DNA of 17,298 nucleotides from Actinoallomurus sp045806665 (GCA_045806665.1 JBJMIW010000472.1:1-17298), one strand, 5' to 3'; counted from the stretch's first letter, positions 1 through 7,070 are shown. Notes: generated by a model from the sequence alone, not told the origin. Translations and numbers: made by a program.

Positions 1-125
1 AGTGAACCATCGGCCTGCTGCTGCCAGACCTGACCGCCCACGCCGTTGCAGTCCCACAACTCCACCTGCGTGCCGTTCGCGGTGCCGTTGCCGTTGATGT
101 CGAGGCAGCGGCCGAGGGTGCGCAG
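1..125. repeat. Near-identical direct repeat in lectin domain 2
   Basis: Matches 385-509 at 124 of 125 positions by eye (only position 9 differs), a 384-bp (128-codon) period equal to one ricin domain. Encodes residues about 559-599 of the arabinofuranosidase. The left boundary is the window edge, so the repeat may be longer. Confidence 0.9.
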
Positions 126-1799
126 GGCGCCGTCGGACTGGTGTACCCAGTGCTGGTCCACGGCGTAGGACTGGCAGTCCCAGATGTTGACGGCGGTGCC
201 GTTGGCGCCGGTGTCGTCGCCGAGAACGTCGACGCATCTACCGCCCGGGCCGAGGATCGCACCACCGCCGTTGACCGCGAACTTCTGCGCCGCGGAACCG
301 TTGCAGTCGTAGATCTGCAGCCGCGTCCCGTTCGCGGTCGCTCCACTCGGCGAGTCCAGGCAGCGCCCGGACTGCGGGTTGCGCAGTGAACCGTCGGCCT
401 GCTGCTGCCAGACCTGACCGCCCACGCCGTTGCAGTCCCACAACTCCACCTGCGTGCCGTTCGCGGTGCCGTTGCCGTTGATGTCGAGGCAGCGGCCGAG
501 GGTGCGCAGTGAATTGTCGGCGAAGTGCTCCCAATGCTGATCCTCGGCGTACGACTGGCAGTCCCAGAGGTTCACGGCGGCGCCGGCGACGCCGGTGTCG
601 TCGCCGATCACGTCGACGCACTTGCCGCCCGGGCCGGTGATGGTGCCCTGCGGGCCGTTCGGCACGTTCGTCTGGCCGGAGTAACCGACCGAGACGATGT
701 TGACCTGCACCGCGTTGTCGGCCGCGTCGGTCGGATAGCCGGAGGTCATCACGCCTTCGAAGAACGTGCCCATGTTCCAGTTGCTGTTGTCGCCGCCCGT
801 GCCCAGGATGATGGACCCTTCCTGGTGCATCGGGATGTAGCCGCCGCGGTTCGGCAGCGCACCGTTCCACCATGTGCTCAGGCCGCCGGACTGCGCGTTT
901 CCGCCCTTCAGGGCGTACGTCGTCTGGCCGTTGTTCTTCAGCAGCGCCGTGACGTAGGTGCTGTTGTTCCCCTGGTTCGCGGTGTTGGAGCCGTTCGCGC
1001 CCTGGAACATGCCGTTCTCCAGGTCCGCCTCCACCCACGGCCCCGAGCCCGTACACGGCGCGAAGTAGCAGGTGGTCGCGATGCTGACGGCGTCCATGTG
1101 GCCGTTCCCGGTGTCGGCCGGGGTGGCTTCGGCGTTGCCGTAGTCGAAGCAACAGGCGGATCCGACGTGCGTGCCGCTCGCGACCATGTACATGCCCTCG
1201 GACTGACCGTTCTGCGCGACGCCGGGCCCGACGGCGTGCCGGTACCCGTGCTGCGGGGAGATCCACACGCCGTACGCCTTGTGGCCGCCGGCCGTGACGG
1301 CGATCTCGCCGGCGTCCGCGGGATAGTCGGCGCCGGTGCCGGCGGTGCCCGCCGGGGACGGCGTCAGGTCGTTGTGACGCGACGACTGGTCGTAGATCTT
1401 CGTGATGCCACACGTCGTGCCGTTACAGAACGCATCGTGGTCGGCCGCGTTGGCGTAGCCACCGGCCGACAGGACGCCGACGTCATGGGTGGCGTGGTCG
1501 GAAGCGCGGGTCAGTTGGTAGAGCGGACCCGAGTACGCGCCGAACAGGGCGCGTACGGTGCTGTGCGCGGCGACACAGGGTGTGCCGGCGGCACCGTAGA
1601 TGTCGCACGGCAGGGACGTGGCGGCTCGTGCGGTACCGGTCAGGCCGGCCACGCCGAGGATGAGGGCCACGATCACGCCGATGGACGACCAGGCAGGTCG
1701 GCCGGACCGGACCCTCGCGGCGGAACGAGGGTTCGCGGCGGTGAGGTGTGAGGACGGCTCAGGGGCGGTCACGCGTGGGGTGGGGCGATGTCTGCGCAT
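1..1799 (-). CDS. Secreted GH54 alpha-L-arabinofuranosidase with tandem ricin B (CBM13) domains, 3' end cut
   Basis: Likely releases terminal L-arabinose from arabinan or arabinoxylan outside the cell. ATG at 1799; 599 whole codons lie in the window and the gene leaves the left edge without a stop. GGAG sits 10 nt upstream of the ATG. Residues 1-60 are a long basic n-region, a hydrophobic core (IGVIVALILGVAGL) and an ARA-A cleavage site. Residues about 63-375 match fungal AbfB-type GH54 catalytic domains as I remember them: PCDIYGAAGTPCVAAHSTVR, CGITKIYDQS, GSACCFDYGNAE, GGDNSN and GVMTSGYPTD. E261 (in ADLENG) and D337 (in GGDNSN) are 76 residues apart, the same spacing as the nucleophile and acid/base reported for the Aspergillus kawachii enzyme (E221/D297). 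From about 383 there are ricin-type repeats with CVDV, CLD, LWDC and QxW motifs; one full domain and most of a second are visible. Fungal GH54 enzymes carry CBM42 here instead. Family call is strong; exact substrate is inferred. Confidence 0.93.
   Translation of the reverse strand, partial: MRRHRPTPRVTAPEPSSHLTAANPRSAARVRSGRPAWSSIGVIVALILGVAGLTGTARAATSLPCDIYGAAGTPCVAAHSTVRALFGAYSGPLYQLTRASDHATHDVGVLSAGGYANAADHDAFCNGTTCGITKIYDQSSRHNDLTPSPAGTAGTGADYPADAGEIAVTAGGHKAYGVWISPQHGYRHAVGPGVAQNGQSEGMYMVASGTHVGSACCFDYGNAEATPADTGNGHMDAVSIATTCYFAPCTGSGPWVEADLENGMFQGANGSNTANQGNNSTYVTALLKNNGQTTYALKGGNAQSGGLSTWWNGALPNRGGYIPMHQEGSIILGTGGDNSNWNMGTFFEGVMTSGYPTDAADNAVQVNIVSVGYSGQTNVPNGPQGTITGPGGKCVDVIGDDTGVAGAAVNLWDCQSYAEDQHWEHFADNSLRTLGRCLDINGNGTANGTQVELWDCNGVGGQVWQQQADGSLRNPQSGRCLDSPSGATANGTRLQIYDCNGSAAQKFAVNGGGAILGPGGRCVDVLGDDTGANGTAVNIWDCQSYAVDQHWVHQSDGALRTLGRCLDINGNGTANGTQVELWDCNGVGGQVWQQQADGS
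385..509. repeat. Near-identical direct repeat in lectin domain 1
   Basis: Partner of 1-125. Encodes residues about 431-472, containing CLDINGNGTANGTQVELWDC and QVWQQQ. Identity falls off sharply after 509, where the flanking parts of the two domains differ at many positions. Confidence 0.9.
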
Positions 1800-1878
1800 G
1801 GGGCGACGGCTCCAGAGTGCGGAGGGGGCGGGGGGTCTGCGGTGGCCGGCGCGGCAGGCTTACGGCGGAGTGACATCG

Positions 1879-1893
1879 ATGTTGAAACGACAT
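1879..1893. promoter_or_regulatory. Candidate operator over the arabinofuranosidase -10 and start point
   Basis: ATGTTGAAACGACAT is a 15-bp palindrome (6-bp arms, AAA centre) with one mismatch. It overlaps the -10 and the predicted +1, where a repressor would act. The 8-mer TGTTGAAA recurs at 1933-1940, and GTTGAA at 1966-1971, upstream of the -35. No regulator gene is adjacent, so the binding factor is unknown. Confidence 0.45.
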
Positions 1894-1918
1894 TAAGCAG
1901 CCTGATCGATTGCGTCAA
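1890..1918 (-). promoter_or_regulatory. Promoter of the arabinofuranosidase gene
   Basis: On the minus strand, TTGACG (1918-1913), a 17-nt spacer and TAATGT (1895-1890) form a near-consensus vegetative sigma promoter. The start of transcription would be near 1883, about 84 nt before the ATG at 1799. The stretch is clearly more AT-rich than its surroundings. Confidence 0.7.
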
Positions 1919-2177
1919 TATGCTGGCAACTCTGTTGAAATACGGCAAATCACATGTTCGCTTTCGTTGAATTCAGCAGGCCGAAGAATGCCGCGGGCGG
2001 TGCCGATGTGACTCGATGGACGCAGCCTGATGTCCCGGACGGTAGTCCGCCCCTGCTTTCCCCACGGCCACCGACCTCAGTGATTACTTTCAGTAGTTAA
2101 TGCTGGTCACGCCGACGAACTCGGTGCATGGGCCCGGGTCGCCTCGTGGTCTTTCCGTGCTACGGGAGGGGGCGTAC

Positions 2178-3920
2178 ATGCCGGACGGCAAGCCATCCGG
2201 AGCGTTCCATTCTGGTCGACCGGGCACCGTTCCCTCCGTTGGACGGCGCCGCAAGATGCACCTGCACCTGCTGGTGGAGTTGCTGCCCGGGCGGGCGGAC
2301 TGGGCGGCGGTGCGGCGTAATCCGCGGCGCGACATCGTGGCCGGGCTGTCCGTCGCGGTGGTGGCGCTTCCACTGGCGCTGGCGTACGGCGCGAGTTCGG
2401 GGCTGGGAGCGCGCGCCGGGCTCGCCACCGCGGTGGTGGCCGGCGCGCTGGCGGCGATCTTCGGTGGCGGCGCACTCCAGGTGTCCGGCCCTACGGGCGC
2501 GATGACCGTCGTGCTCCTTCCCGTCCTGCACCATTACGGACCGGACGGCGTCCTCCTGGCCGGGTTGATGGCGGGGGTCATGCTGATCGTCGCCGCACTC
2601 GTGCGGCTGGGCCGTTACGCGCGCTGTGTTCCGGCCGCGGTCGTCGAGGGATTCGCCGTCGGAGTCGCGGCTGTGATCGCGTTGCAGCAGGTACCGGCCG
2701 CGCTCGGGCTGGCCTCCGGTCATCACGACAAGGTGTGGCGGGAGGCCGTACGCGCGGTCATGAACTACATCCGGGATGTCCAGCCGGCCCCGTTGCTGAT
2801 GGCGGCGGCCGTGGCGACGGTCGTCATGACCGGCAACCGATGGCTGCCGAAGGTCCCCTTCCCCCTCGTGGCCATCGTGGCGGCGACGGCCGTCGCCGAG
2901 GTGCTCCCGCTCGGGGTCGGCCGCATCGGAGCCGTGCCCACCGGCCTGCCCGCGCCATCCCTCAGCTTCGTCCGTCTCGACGTCGTGACGGCGTTGCTGC
3001 CTTCGGCCTTGGCCATCGCCGTGCTGGCCGCGTTGGAGGGGCTGTTGTCGGCGGCGGTGGTGGACGCCATGGGCGGCGGCGAGCGCAGTGACCCGGACCG
3101 GGAGCTGTTCGGTCAGGGCCTGTCCAACCTGGCCGTACCGCTCGTCGGGGGCGTCCCCGCCACGGCGACTCTGGCCCGCACCGCGGTGAACGTACGGTGC
3201 GGTGCGACGTCCCGGCTGGCGTCGTTCACCCACGCTGTCGTGCTGGCGGTGATCGCCTTCGCCGCCGGCGGGCTGGTCGCCGACATCCCCCGCGCGGCGC
3301 TGGCCGGGCTGATGTTCGGCGCCGCCGTCCGGATGATCAAGGTGAGGTCGCTGGCGTCCATCCTGCGGACGAGCCGGATCGACAGCCTGATCGTGGCGTT
3401 CACCTTCGCCGTGACCGTCGCCGTCAACCTCATCGCCGCGGTCGCCGCCGGGGTCGTGATCGCCACCCTGGTGACCATCGCCACCCTCGCTCGGAGCTGC
3501 CGCATCGAAGCCGTGCCCGTCGACGCGGGCGTCGGCGACGACCCCCGGTCCGGCGATCGTCCCGGCGGTGCGGTCACCGGTGAGATCACCGTGTACGAGC
3601 TCGATGGCCCCTGGTTCTTCGCGGCCACCCATCGCCTGCTCACCAGCCTCACCCAGATCGCCGGGCCGCGGATGGTGATCCTCGACATGTCCAGCGTCTC
3701 GGCTCTCGACCTGACCACCGCCCGCGTTCTCGCGGAAGTGATCGTGTATCTGCGGGCCCGCGACGTCACCGTGCTCCTCGCCGGCGTGCGGTCCGGCCAC
3801 CGCCAACTGATCGTCAACGCGACGGACGCGCAGTCGGTCGAGCTCATCCATTCGGATCCGGCCGCCGCGATCTCCCATGCGCGGTCCCTCCTGGCCGCCG
3901 CTGATCTCCGTGACCGATGA
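2178..3920 (+). CDS. SulP (SLC26) family anion transporter with C-terminal STAS domain
   Basis: Inner-membrane transporter of an inorganic anion; sulfate and bicarbonate are the usual substrates and the sequence does not separate them. I chose the ATG at 2178 (580 aa) because GGGAGGGGG ends 5 nt before it; the frame stays open upstream to an ATG at 2100 with no ribosome site. Residues 48-110 show the SulP N-terminal signature: RRDIVAGLSVAVVALPLALA followed by a glycine-rich stretch with VSGPTGAMTVVL. Many hydrophobic segments follow to about residue 440. Residues 468-570 form a STAS domain with the typical VILDMSSVSALDLTTARVL strand-helix. Length is normal for bacterial SulP proteins. It stands alone: the next plus-strand gene starts 237 nt later, behind a hairpin and a different operator. 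Family sure, substrate unknown. Confidence 0.92.
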   Translation: MPDGKPSGAFHSGRPGTVPSVGRRRKMHLHLLVELLPGRADWAAVRRNPRRDIVAGLSVAVVALPLALAYGASSGLGARAGLATAVVAGALAAIFGGGALQVSGPTGAMTVVLLPVLHHYGPDGVLLAGLMAGVMLIVAALVRLGRYARCVPAAVVEGFAVGVAAVIALQQVPAALGLASGHHDKVWREAVRAVMNYIRDVQPAPLLMAAAVATVVMTGNRWLPKVPFPLVAIVAATAVAEVLPLGVGRIGAVPTGLPAPSLSFVRLDVVTALLPSALAIAVLAALEGLLSAAVVDAMGGGERSDPDRELFGQGLSNLAVPLVGGVPATATLARTAVNVRCGATSRLASFTHAVVLAVIAFAAGGLVADIPRAALAGLMFGAAVRMIKVRSLASILRTSRIDSLIVAFTFAVTVAVNLIAAVAAGVVIATLVTIATLARSCRIEAVPVDAGVGDDPRSGDRPGGAVTGEITVYELDGPWFFAATHRLLTSLTQIAGPRMVILDMSSVSALDLTTARVLAEVIVYLRARDVTVLLAGVRSGHRQLIVNATDAQSVELIHSDPAAAISHARSLLAAADLRDR

Positions 3921-3930
3921 CGGCGTGCGG

Positions 3931-3948
3931 CGGCCGGCGTCCCGGCCG
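3931..3948 (+). terminator. Hairpin after the SulP gene
   Basis: CGGCCGG-CGTC-CCGGCCG, perfect 7-bp arms with a 4-nt loop, begins 10 nt after the stop codon. No U-tract follows, as is common for actinobacterial hairpin terminators. Confidence 0.5.
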
Positions 3949-4076
3949 GATGCGGAGACGTCGCCGGTCGGCGGGTGACTCGGCGTCGAGGCGACAAAGG
4001 GCTTTCCTTTCCCTCACGGTGAGCCAACCGGGTCGGCGATGTCACCGCCGGTGGATATCCGGTTATTGTGCGTAAG

Positions 4077-4095
4077 TAGTTCTATGGCAGAACTA
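4077..4095. promoter_or_regulatory. Palindromic operator upstream of the DUF202 pair
   Basis: TAGTTCTATGGCAGAACTA has perfect 7-bp arms and a 5-nt centre. Its 15-bp core GTTCTATGGCAGAAC fits the two palindromes in front of the MFS-marR operon (6938-6952, 6965-6979): all three read GTTCT-RYDRC-AGAAC. It lies 62 nt before the DUF202 start codon. I infer it binds the MarR protein encoded at 4935-5486. Confidence 0.65.
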
Positions 4096-4157
4096 TCGTG
4101 ATGTCACTCCGCATTCCGCCAGGCCACTGCCACAGCCGACCGGAAGGACGCACAGAA

Positions 4158-4535
4158 ATGCCGGTCCCGGAGGTAACGAGCCCGGGAGCTGCGACCGCGC
4201 CGGACGTACGATTCCTGCTCGCCAACGAGCGGACCTTCCTGGCCTGGAGCCGGACCGCGCTGGCCCTGGTGGCCGCCGGGCTGGCGAGCATCCAGGTCCT
4301 ACGGCCCTTCCCCGGCGTTCCGTGGAGTCGCGATCTGCTCGGCGTCCCGCTGATGATGCTGGGGGCCGTCATCGCCGCGGTCAGCTACGTGGAGTTCCGG
4401 CGTAATCACCGTGCCCTGCATCAGCGGCGGCCGCTGCCGCGATCACGGCTGCCGACGATCCTGGCCGTTGCCATCGCCGCGACCGCCACTGCCTCCGTGA
4501 CCGTCGTGCTCGTCTCGGCTGTCCGCAGCGGATGA
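4158..4535 (+). CDS. DUF202 (YidH-like) small membrane protein, first of a pair
   Basis: 125 aa from the ATG at 4158, chosen because AAGGA lies 9 nt upstream; an ATG at 4098 in the same frame has no such site. The DUF202 hallmark ANERTFLAWSRTALAL is at residues 22-37, at the start of the first of three predicted membrane segments (about 30-47, 58-78, 99-120). The family is widespread, includes E. coli YidH and YidG, and has no firmly established function. The stop overlaps the next start as ATGA, so the two are translationally coupled. The palindrome at 4077-4095 suggests control by the facing MarR gene. Family membership is clear; role unknown. Confidence 0.88.
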   Translation: MPVPEVTSPGAATAPDVRFLLANERTFLAWSRTALALVAAGLASIQVLRPFPGVPWSRDLLGVPLMMLGAVIAAVSYVEFRRNHRALHQRRPLPRSRLPTILAVAIAATATASVTVVLVSAVRSG

Positions 4536-5101
4536 AGACGACGTCGCACGAGGAGCCGGACCGCGACCCTGGCCTGGCCCGGGAGCGAACGCAACTCGCG
4601 TGGAACCGCACCGCCCTCGCCGCCACCGCACTGGCCGGAACGATCACGAAGGCCCATCCGGTCGTCGGCCTGCCCGCACTGGCCCTGTGCACCCTGGTCT
4701 GGGCGGTAGGCCGCCGCCACCTTCCCGGCCCAGGACCGCATGACTGCGAGCGGCGTACCCTGCTGACCGCCGGGGCCATCGTCTGCCTCTGCGCGGCGGC
4801 GCTCGTGGCGGTGCTCGGCGATCGCACGCCCAGGGGCGCTCGGCAGCCGAAGCATCGGTCGTCGCCCGCGGCGGCCGACAGGGTGGCCGGCGACCGGCGT
4901 CGGCGCGTACCGGCTTCCCGCGGCACCACCAGGCTCAGCGACGTCGAACGGATCCGGCGCGGGCGCCTGTCTCCCGACCGTCCATCGGTGACGCGTCGGC
5001 GATCGCGTCCACGGCCTGGGTCAGCTCCCGCAGCGCCGGAAGCGCCGCGGCGAGGACCCGGTGGTGGTCCCCCTCCAGTGCCGTCAACGCCGTCTCGATG
5101 A
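4532..5101 (+). CDS. DUF202 membrane protein with an unusual basic C-terminal tail
   Basis: Starts at the ATG overlapping the previous stop; 189 aa. Residues 18-31 (RERTQLAWNRTALA) repeat the DUF202 motif of its neighbour, and three hydrophobic segments follow (about 26-40, 43-59, 76-96). This matches the two-gene YidG/YidH arrangement known in enterobacteria. A normal DUF202 protein would end near residue 100-120. Here residues 97-189 are an Arg/Pro/Ser/Ala-rich tail with no recognisable fold, and the last 167 nt run antisense across the 3' end of the marR gene (4935 onward). No closer stop exists in any plus frame that looks like a lost natural end. The tail may be disordered or may result from a lost stop codon. 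Core call good, true 3' end uncertain. Confidence 0.75.
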   Translation: MKTTSHEEPDRDPGLARERTQLAWNRTALAATALAGTITKAHPVVGLPALALCTLVWAVGRRHLPGPGPHDCERRTLLTAGAIVCLCAAALVAVLGDRTPRGARQPKHRSSPAAADRVAGDRRRRVPASRGTTRLSDVERIRRGRLSPDRPSVTRRRSRPRPGSAPAAPEAPRRGPGGGPPPVPSTPSR

Positions 5102-5486
5102 TCGAAGTGTTGGTGCGTTTCCAGCCGCCGACGGCTTGACGCCCCTTACCGGTGAGGGTCAGGTTGACGGCACGGGCGTCGGCGCCCCCCGCCGAGCGCG
5201 TGATGAGCCCCTTCGCACTCAAGCCGTTGACCAGCGTGGTCACCGAATTCGGGGCCAGTCGGAGCCGCCGCGCGAGCTCCCCCGGGCGGATGCCGGGCTC
5301 GTCGGCCACCGCCGACAGAAGCTCCAACTGGGCGACCGCGAGCGGGTTGGCCGGATCGACGGCACGAGCGGCGCGGCGCATCGCCCGGCGCAGTCGAGCG
5401 ACCATGTCGGCGAGCTCGGGGCCGGCCCCTCTGACGGACTCGGCGGAAGCGGCGGCAGGCCGATCGGGGACGTCCATGACCGTCAT
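4935..5486 (-). CDS. MarR-family transcriptional regulator
   Basis: 183-aa winged-helix DNA-binding protein. ATG at 5486 overlaps the MFS stop as ATGA, with AAGG 6 nt upstream, so it is coupled to the exporter. Residues 48-98 form the helix-turn-helix (LAVAQLELLSAV, then RPGELARRLRLAPNSVTTLV), and the wing follows at about 97-112 (SAGGADARAVNLTLT). An N-terminal extension and C-terminal helices would form the dimer interface. MarR proteins usually repress an adjacent efflux gene and release DNA on binding small aromatic or lipophilic ligands. The two palindromes before the operon are the natural autoregulatory sites, and a third lies before the DUF202 pair. The ligand is unknown. Its 3' end overlaps the antisense tail of the DUF202 gene by 167 nt. 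Confidence 0.93.
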   Translation of the reverse strand: MTVMDVPDRPAAASAESVRGAGPELADMVARLRRAMRRAARAVDPANPLAVAQLELLSAVADEPGIRPGELARRLRLAPNSVTTLVNGLSAKGLITRSAGGADARAVNLTLTGKGRQAVGGWKRTNTSIIETALTALEGDHHRVLAAALPALRELTQAVDAIADASPMDGRETGARAGSVRRR

Positions 5487-6934
5487 TGTCGCCTTGAACG
5501 ATGGGGTCGGTAGACCTTTTCAGCGGCGGTGTGTCCGCCGGTCACGGCACTCGCGGCGGTGACGACGGCGGCCACGGCCGCCGCCGCCATCGCGAGGACC
5601 GCGCTCCGGGTCCCGTCGACACCTCTCCCCGCCTCGTGCAGTGCCAGCGTGACCAGCGCGATCCCCAGTGCGGTGCCGATCCCCCGGGTCATGTTGACCA
5701 TCCCCCCGCCGGTGCCGGAGAGGCGCGCGGGAACGGTCGCCATGATCAGGGTGTTGTTCGCCGGGATGAACACGCCCAAGCCGATCCCCAGCGATGCCAG
5801 CAGGACGATCACCGGACCGGTCGCCGTCGGGGCGGCGGCCAGCAGCGCCAGGGCGGCCAGGGCGACCGCCGCGCCACCGGTGCCGCGGCCCCGGTTCCCC
5901 CACCGGCGGGGCACGATGCGGTCGGTGGCCAGCGCCCCGGTCGCGAACCCGACGGGCAGCGCGGTCAGGACCAGGCCGGCGTGCGCCGCGCCCCCGGGCA
6001 GGATCTGCGGCATCAGCGCCAAGGGCCCGAACAGCACCAGGTACCCGCACAACGCCCCGAGCAGGCCTTTCGCGATTCCCGGAGTACGCAGCAGCGCCGG
6101 ATCGATGAGCGGGCAGCGCGCGCGCCGCTCCCGGATCCACAGCCCGCCCCACGCGACGCAGGACAGGCCCACCAGGACGACGATCGCAGCCCCGGGGAGT
6201 CCCAGTCCCGAAGCGCCCGACAGCGCGACCAGCAGAGCGGTCGTGGCGGTCGCGAGGAGCAACAGCCCTGGCCAGTCGAGGCGGCGGACGGTGCTGCGTT
6301 CCCGCGTCCGGGGCAGCAGGTAGTGGCCGGCCACGATCGCCGCGCACCCGACGGGAACGTTGATCCAGAACACCCATCGCCAGCCCGCCGAGGCCACCAG
6401 CAGACCTCCGGCGGTCGGTCCCAGCGCGAGGCCCAGTGCCTGACCGGCGGCCTGCAGACCCAGGCCCTGACGCAACCGCTCGCGGGGCAGGCTGACAGTG
6501 ACCAGAGCGACGCTGTTCGCCTGCAACATCGCGGCACCCGCCGCCTGCACGAGCCGGAACACGACGAGCGATGACAGGGACGGCGCCAGCCCGCACGCGG
6601 CCGAGGCGATGGTGAAGACGACGAAGCCCTGCAGATAGACGAGCTTGCGGCCGGCCGCATCGGCCACCCGGCCCACCGCCGCCAGCAGTCCTACGAGAAC
6701 CAGCAGGTAGCCCAGCGAAACCCACTGCACCGACGCCAGCGGAGCGCCGAACTCCCGCTCGATGGCCGGGTACGCCAGCGTCACGATGCTCGCGTCCAAC
6801 TGCCCCATGAACGCACCGATGCACACCGAGCAGACGGCCAGCCACGGCGCCCACCGGTGCTCTCTGACGGCCCTCGGACGCGGGCGTTCACGCAGCAGTG
6901 TCATGCCGGGCCGCCGGTTCACTCCCCACCCCAT
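5483..6934 (-). CDS. MFS multidrug-type exporter, DHA2 (EmrB/QacA-like) family
   Basis: Proton-driven exporter of the inner membrane, 483 aa from the ATG at 6934, with about 14 hydrophobic segments. Seen directly: LDASIVTLAYPAIEREF at the first segment, with the family Asp at D47; loop 2-3 motif GRVADAAGRK (88-97); and AGWRWVFWINVPVG, the motif at the end of segment 6 typical of the 14-segment subfamily. The start is uncertain: ATG 6934 lies 3 nt from an operator and lacks a ribosome site, GTG 6922 has a G-rich stretch just before it, and ATG 6904 is a plausible third choice. First gene of an operon with marR, which starts in its stop codon. Substrate unknown; antibiotic or xenobiotic export is the family norm. 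Confidence 0.92.
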   Translation of the reverse strand: MGWGVNRRPGMTLLRERPRPRAVREHRWAPWLAVCSVCIGAFMGQLDASIVTLAYPAIEREFGAPLASVQWVSLGYLLVLVGLLAAVGRVADAAGRKLVYLQGFVVFTIASAACGLAPSLSSLVVFRLVQAAGAAMLQANSVALVTVSLPRERLRQGLGLQAAGQALGLALGPTAGGLLVASAGWRWVFWINVPVGCAAIVAGHYLLPRTRERSTVRRLDWPGLLLLATATTALLVALSGASGLGLPGAAIVVLVGLSCVAWGGLWIRERRARCPLIDPALLRTPGIAKGLLGALCGYLVLFGPLALMPQILPGGAAHAGLVLTALPVGFATGALATDRIVPRRWGNRGRGTGGAAVALAALALLAAAPTATGPVIVLLASLGIGLGVFIPANNTLIMATVPARLSGTGGGMVNMTRGIGTALGIALVTLALHEAGRGVDGTRSAVLAMAAAAVAAVVTAASAVTGGHTAAEKVYRPHRSRRQ

Positions 6935-6937
6935 CTG

Positions 6938-6952
6938 GTTCTGCTACAGAAC
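6938..6952. promoter_or_regulatory. Operator copy, start-proximal, of the MFS-marR operon
   Basis: GTTCTGCTACAGAAC has perfect 6-bp arms around CTA. It lies just before the MFS start and on the predicted transcription start. Its centre (6945) is 27 bp from the centre of the second copy (6972). On the minus strand both copies share TTGTTCTGYWGCAGAAC. Confidence 0.75.
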
Positions 6953-6958
6953 AACCCC

Positions 6959-6964
6959 AGTGTA
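6959..6964 (-). promoter_or_regulatory. Candidate -10 box of the MFS-marR operon
   Basis: TACACT on the minus strand, between the two palindromes. There is no good -35 at 16-18 nt upstream (the region reads GGAGAGA), so the call rests on position and the -10 alone. Confidence 0.4.
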
Positions 6965-6979
6965 GTTCTGCAGCAGAAC
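6965..6979. promoter_or_regulatory. Operator copy, upstream, of the MFS-marR operon
   Basis: GTTCTGCAGCAGAAC has perfect 6-bp arms around CAG. On the minus strand it abuts a -10-like TACACT (6964-6959) and so would fill the -35/-10 spacer. Two sites bracketing a promoter is a common MarR repression layout. The -35 itself is weak. Confidence 0.75.
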
Positions 6980-7032
6980 AATCTCTCCGTCGGCCACCCC
7001 GACCGAGATGGCACGCCGAGCGGCCCCTGCTC

Positions 7033-7070
7033 AGGCCCGGGAACGGCCGACAGCGACCACTCCCGGGCCT
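7033..7070 (-). terminator. Hairpin after the S33 hydrolase gene
   Basis: AGGCCCGGGA (7033-7042) and TCCCGGGCCT (7061-7070) are perfect 10-bp arms around an 18-nt loop. The stem overlaps the TAG stop of the hydrolase gene (7071-7069). It lacks a U-tract but is well placed to separate the hydrolase from the MFS operon downstream. Confidence 0.6.

Larger units (their letters stand above)
1800..2177. other. Divergent intergenic region between arabinofuranosidase and SulP genes
   Basis: A 378-nt gap. It holds the minus-strand promoter and palindrome described at 1879-1918 and an AT-rich patch at about 1870-1980. I found no convincing -35/-10 pair for the plus-strand SulP gene. A short stem, CGGAC-GGTA-GTCCG, lies at 2036-2049. 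I see no gene or RNA element here. Confidence 0.6.

Noticed and set aside
525..1751. Long plus-strand open frame opposite the arabinofuranosidase gene
   Set aside because: The minus strand encodes clear GH54 and ricin motifs. The plus frame is low-complexity Val/Arg/Gly/Ala sequence with no motif, typical of antisense frames in GC-rich DNA.
1779..1799. Twin-arginine export signal in the arabinofuranosidase (MRRHR start)
   Set aside because: The Arg pair is about 35 residues away from the hydrophobic core and not in an SRRxFLK-like context, so a Sec signal with a long n-region fits better.
2100..2177. Upstream ATG (2100) for the SulP gene
   Set aside because: No ribosome site, while ATG 2178 has GGGAGGGGG 5 nt upstream and keeps the whole SulP domain.
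2160..3878. 572-codon minus-strand open frame opposite the SulP gene
   Set aside because: Asp/Gly/His/Arg-rich composition with no domain. It mirrors the real membrane protein on the plus strand.
4098..4157. Upstream ATG (4098) for the first DUF202 gene
   Set aside because: It lies only 3 nt from the operator and lacks a ribosome site; AAGGA precedes ATG 4158 at good spacing.
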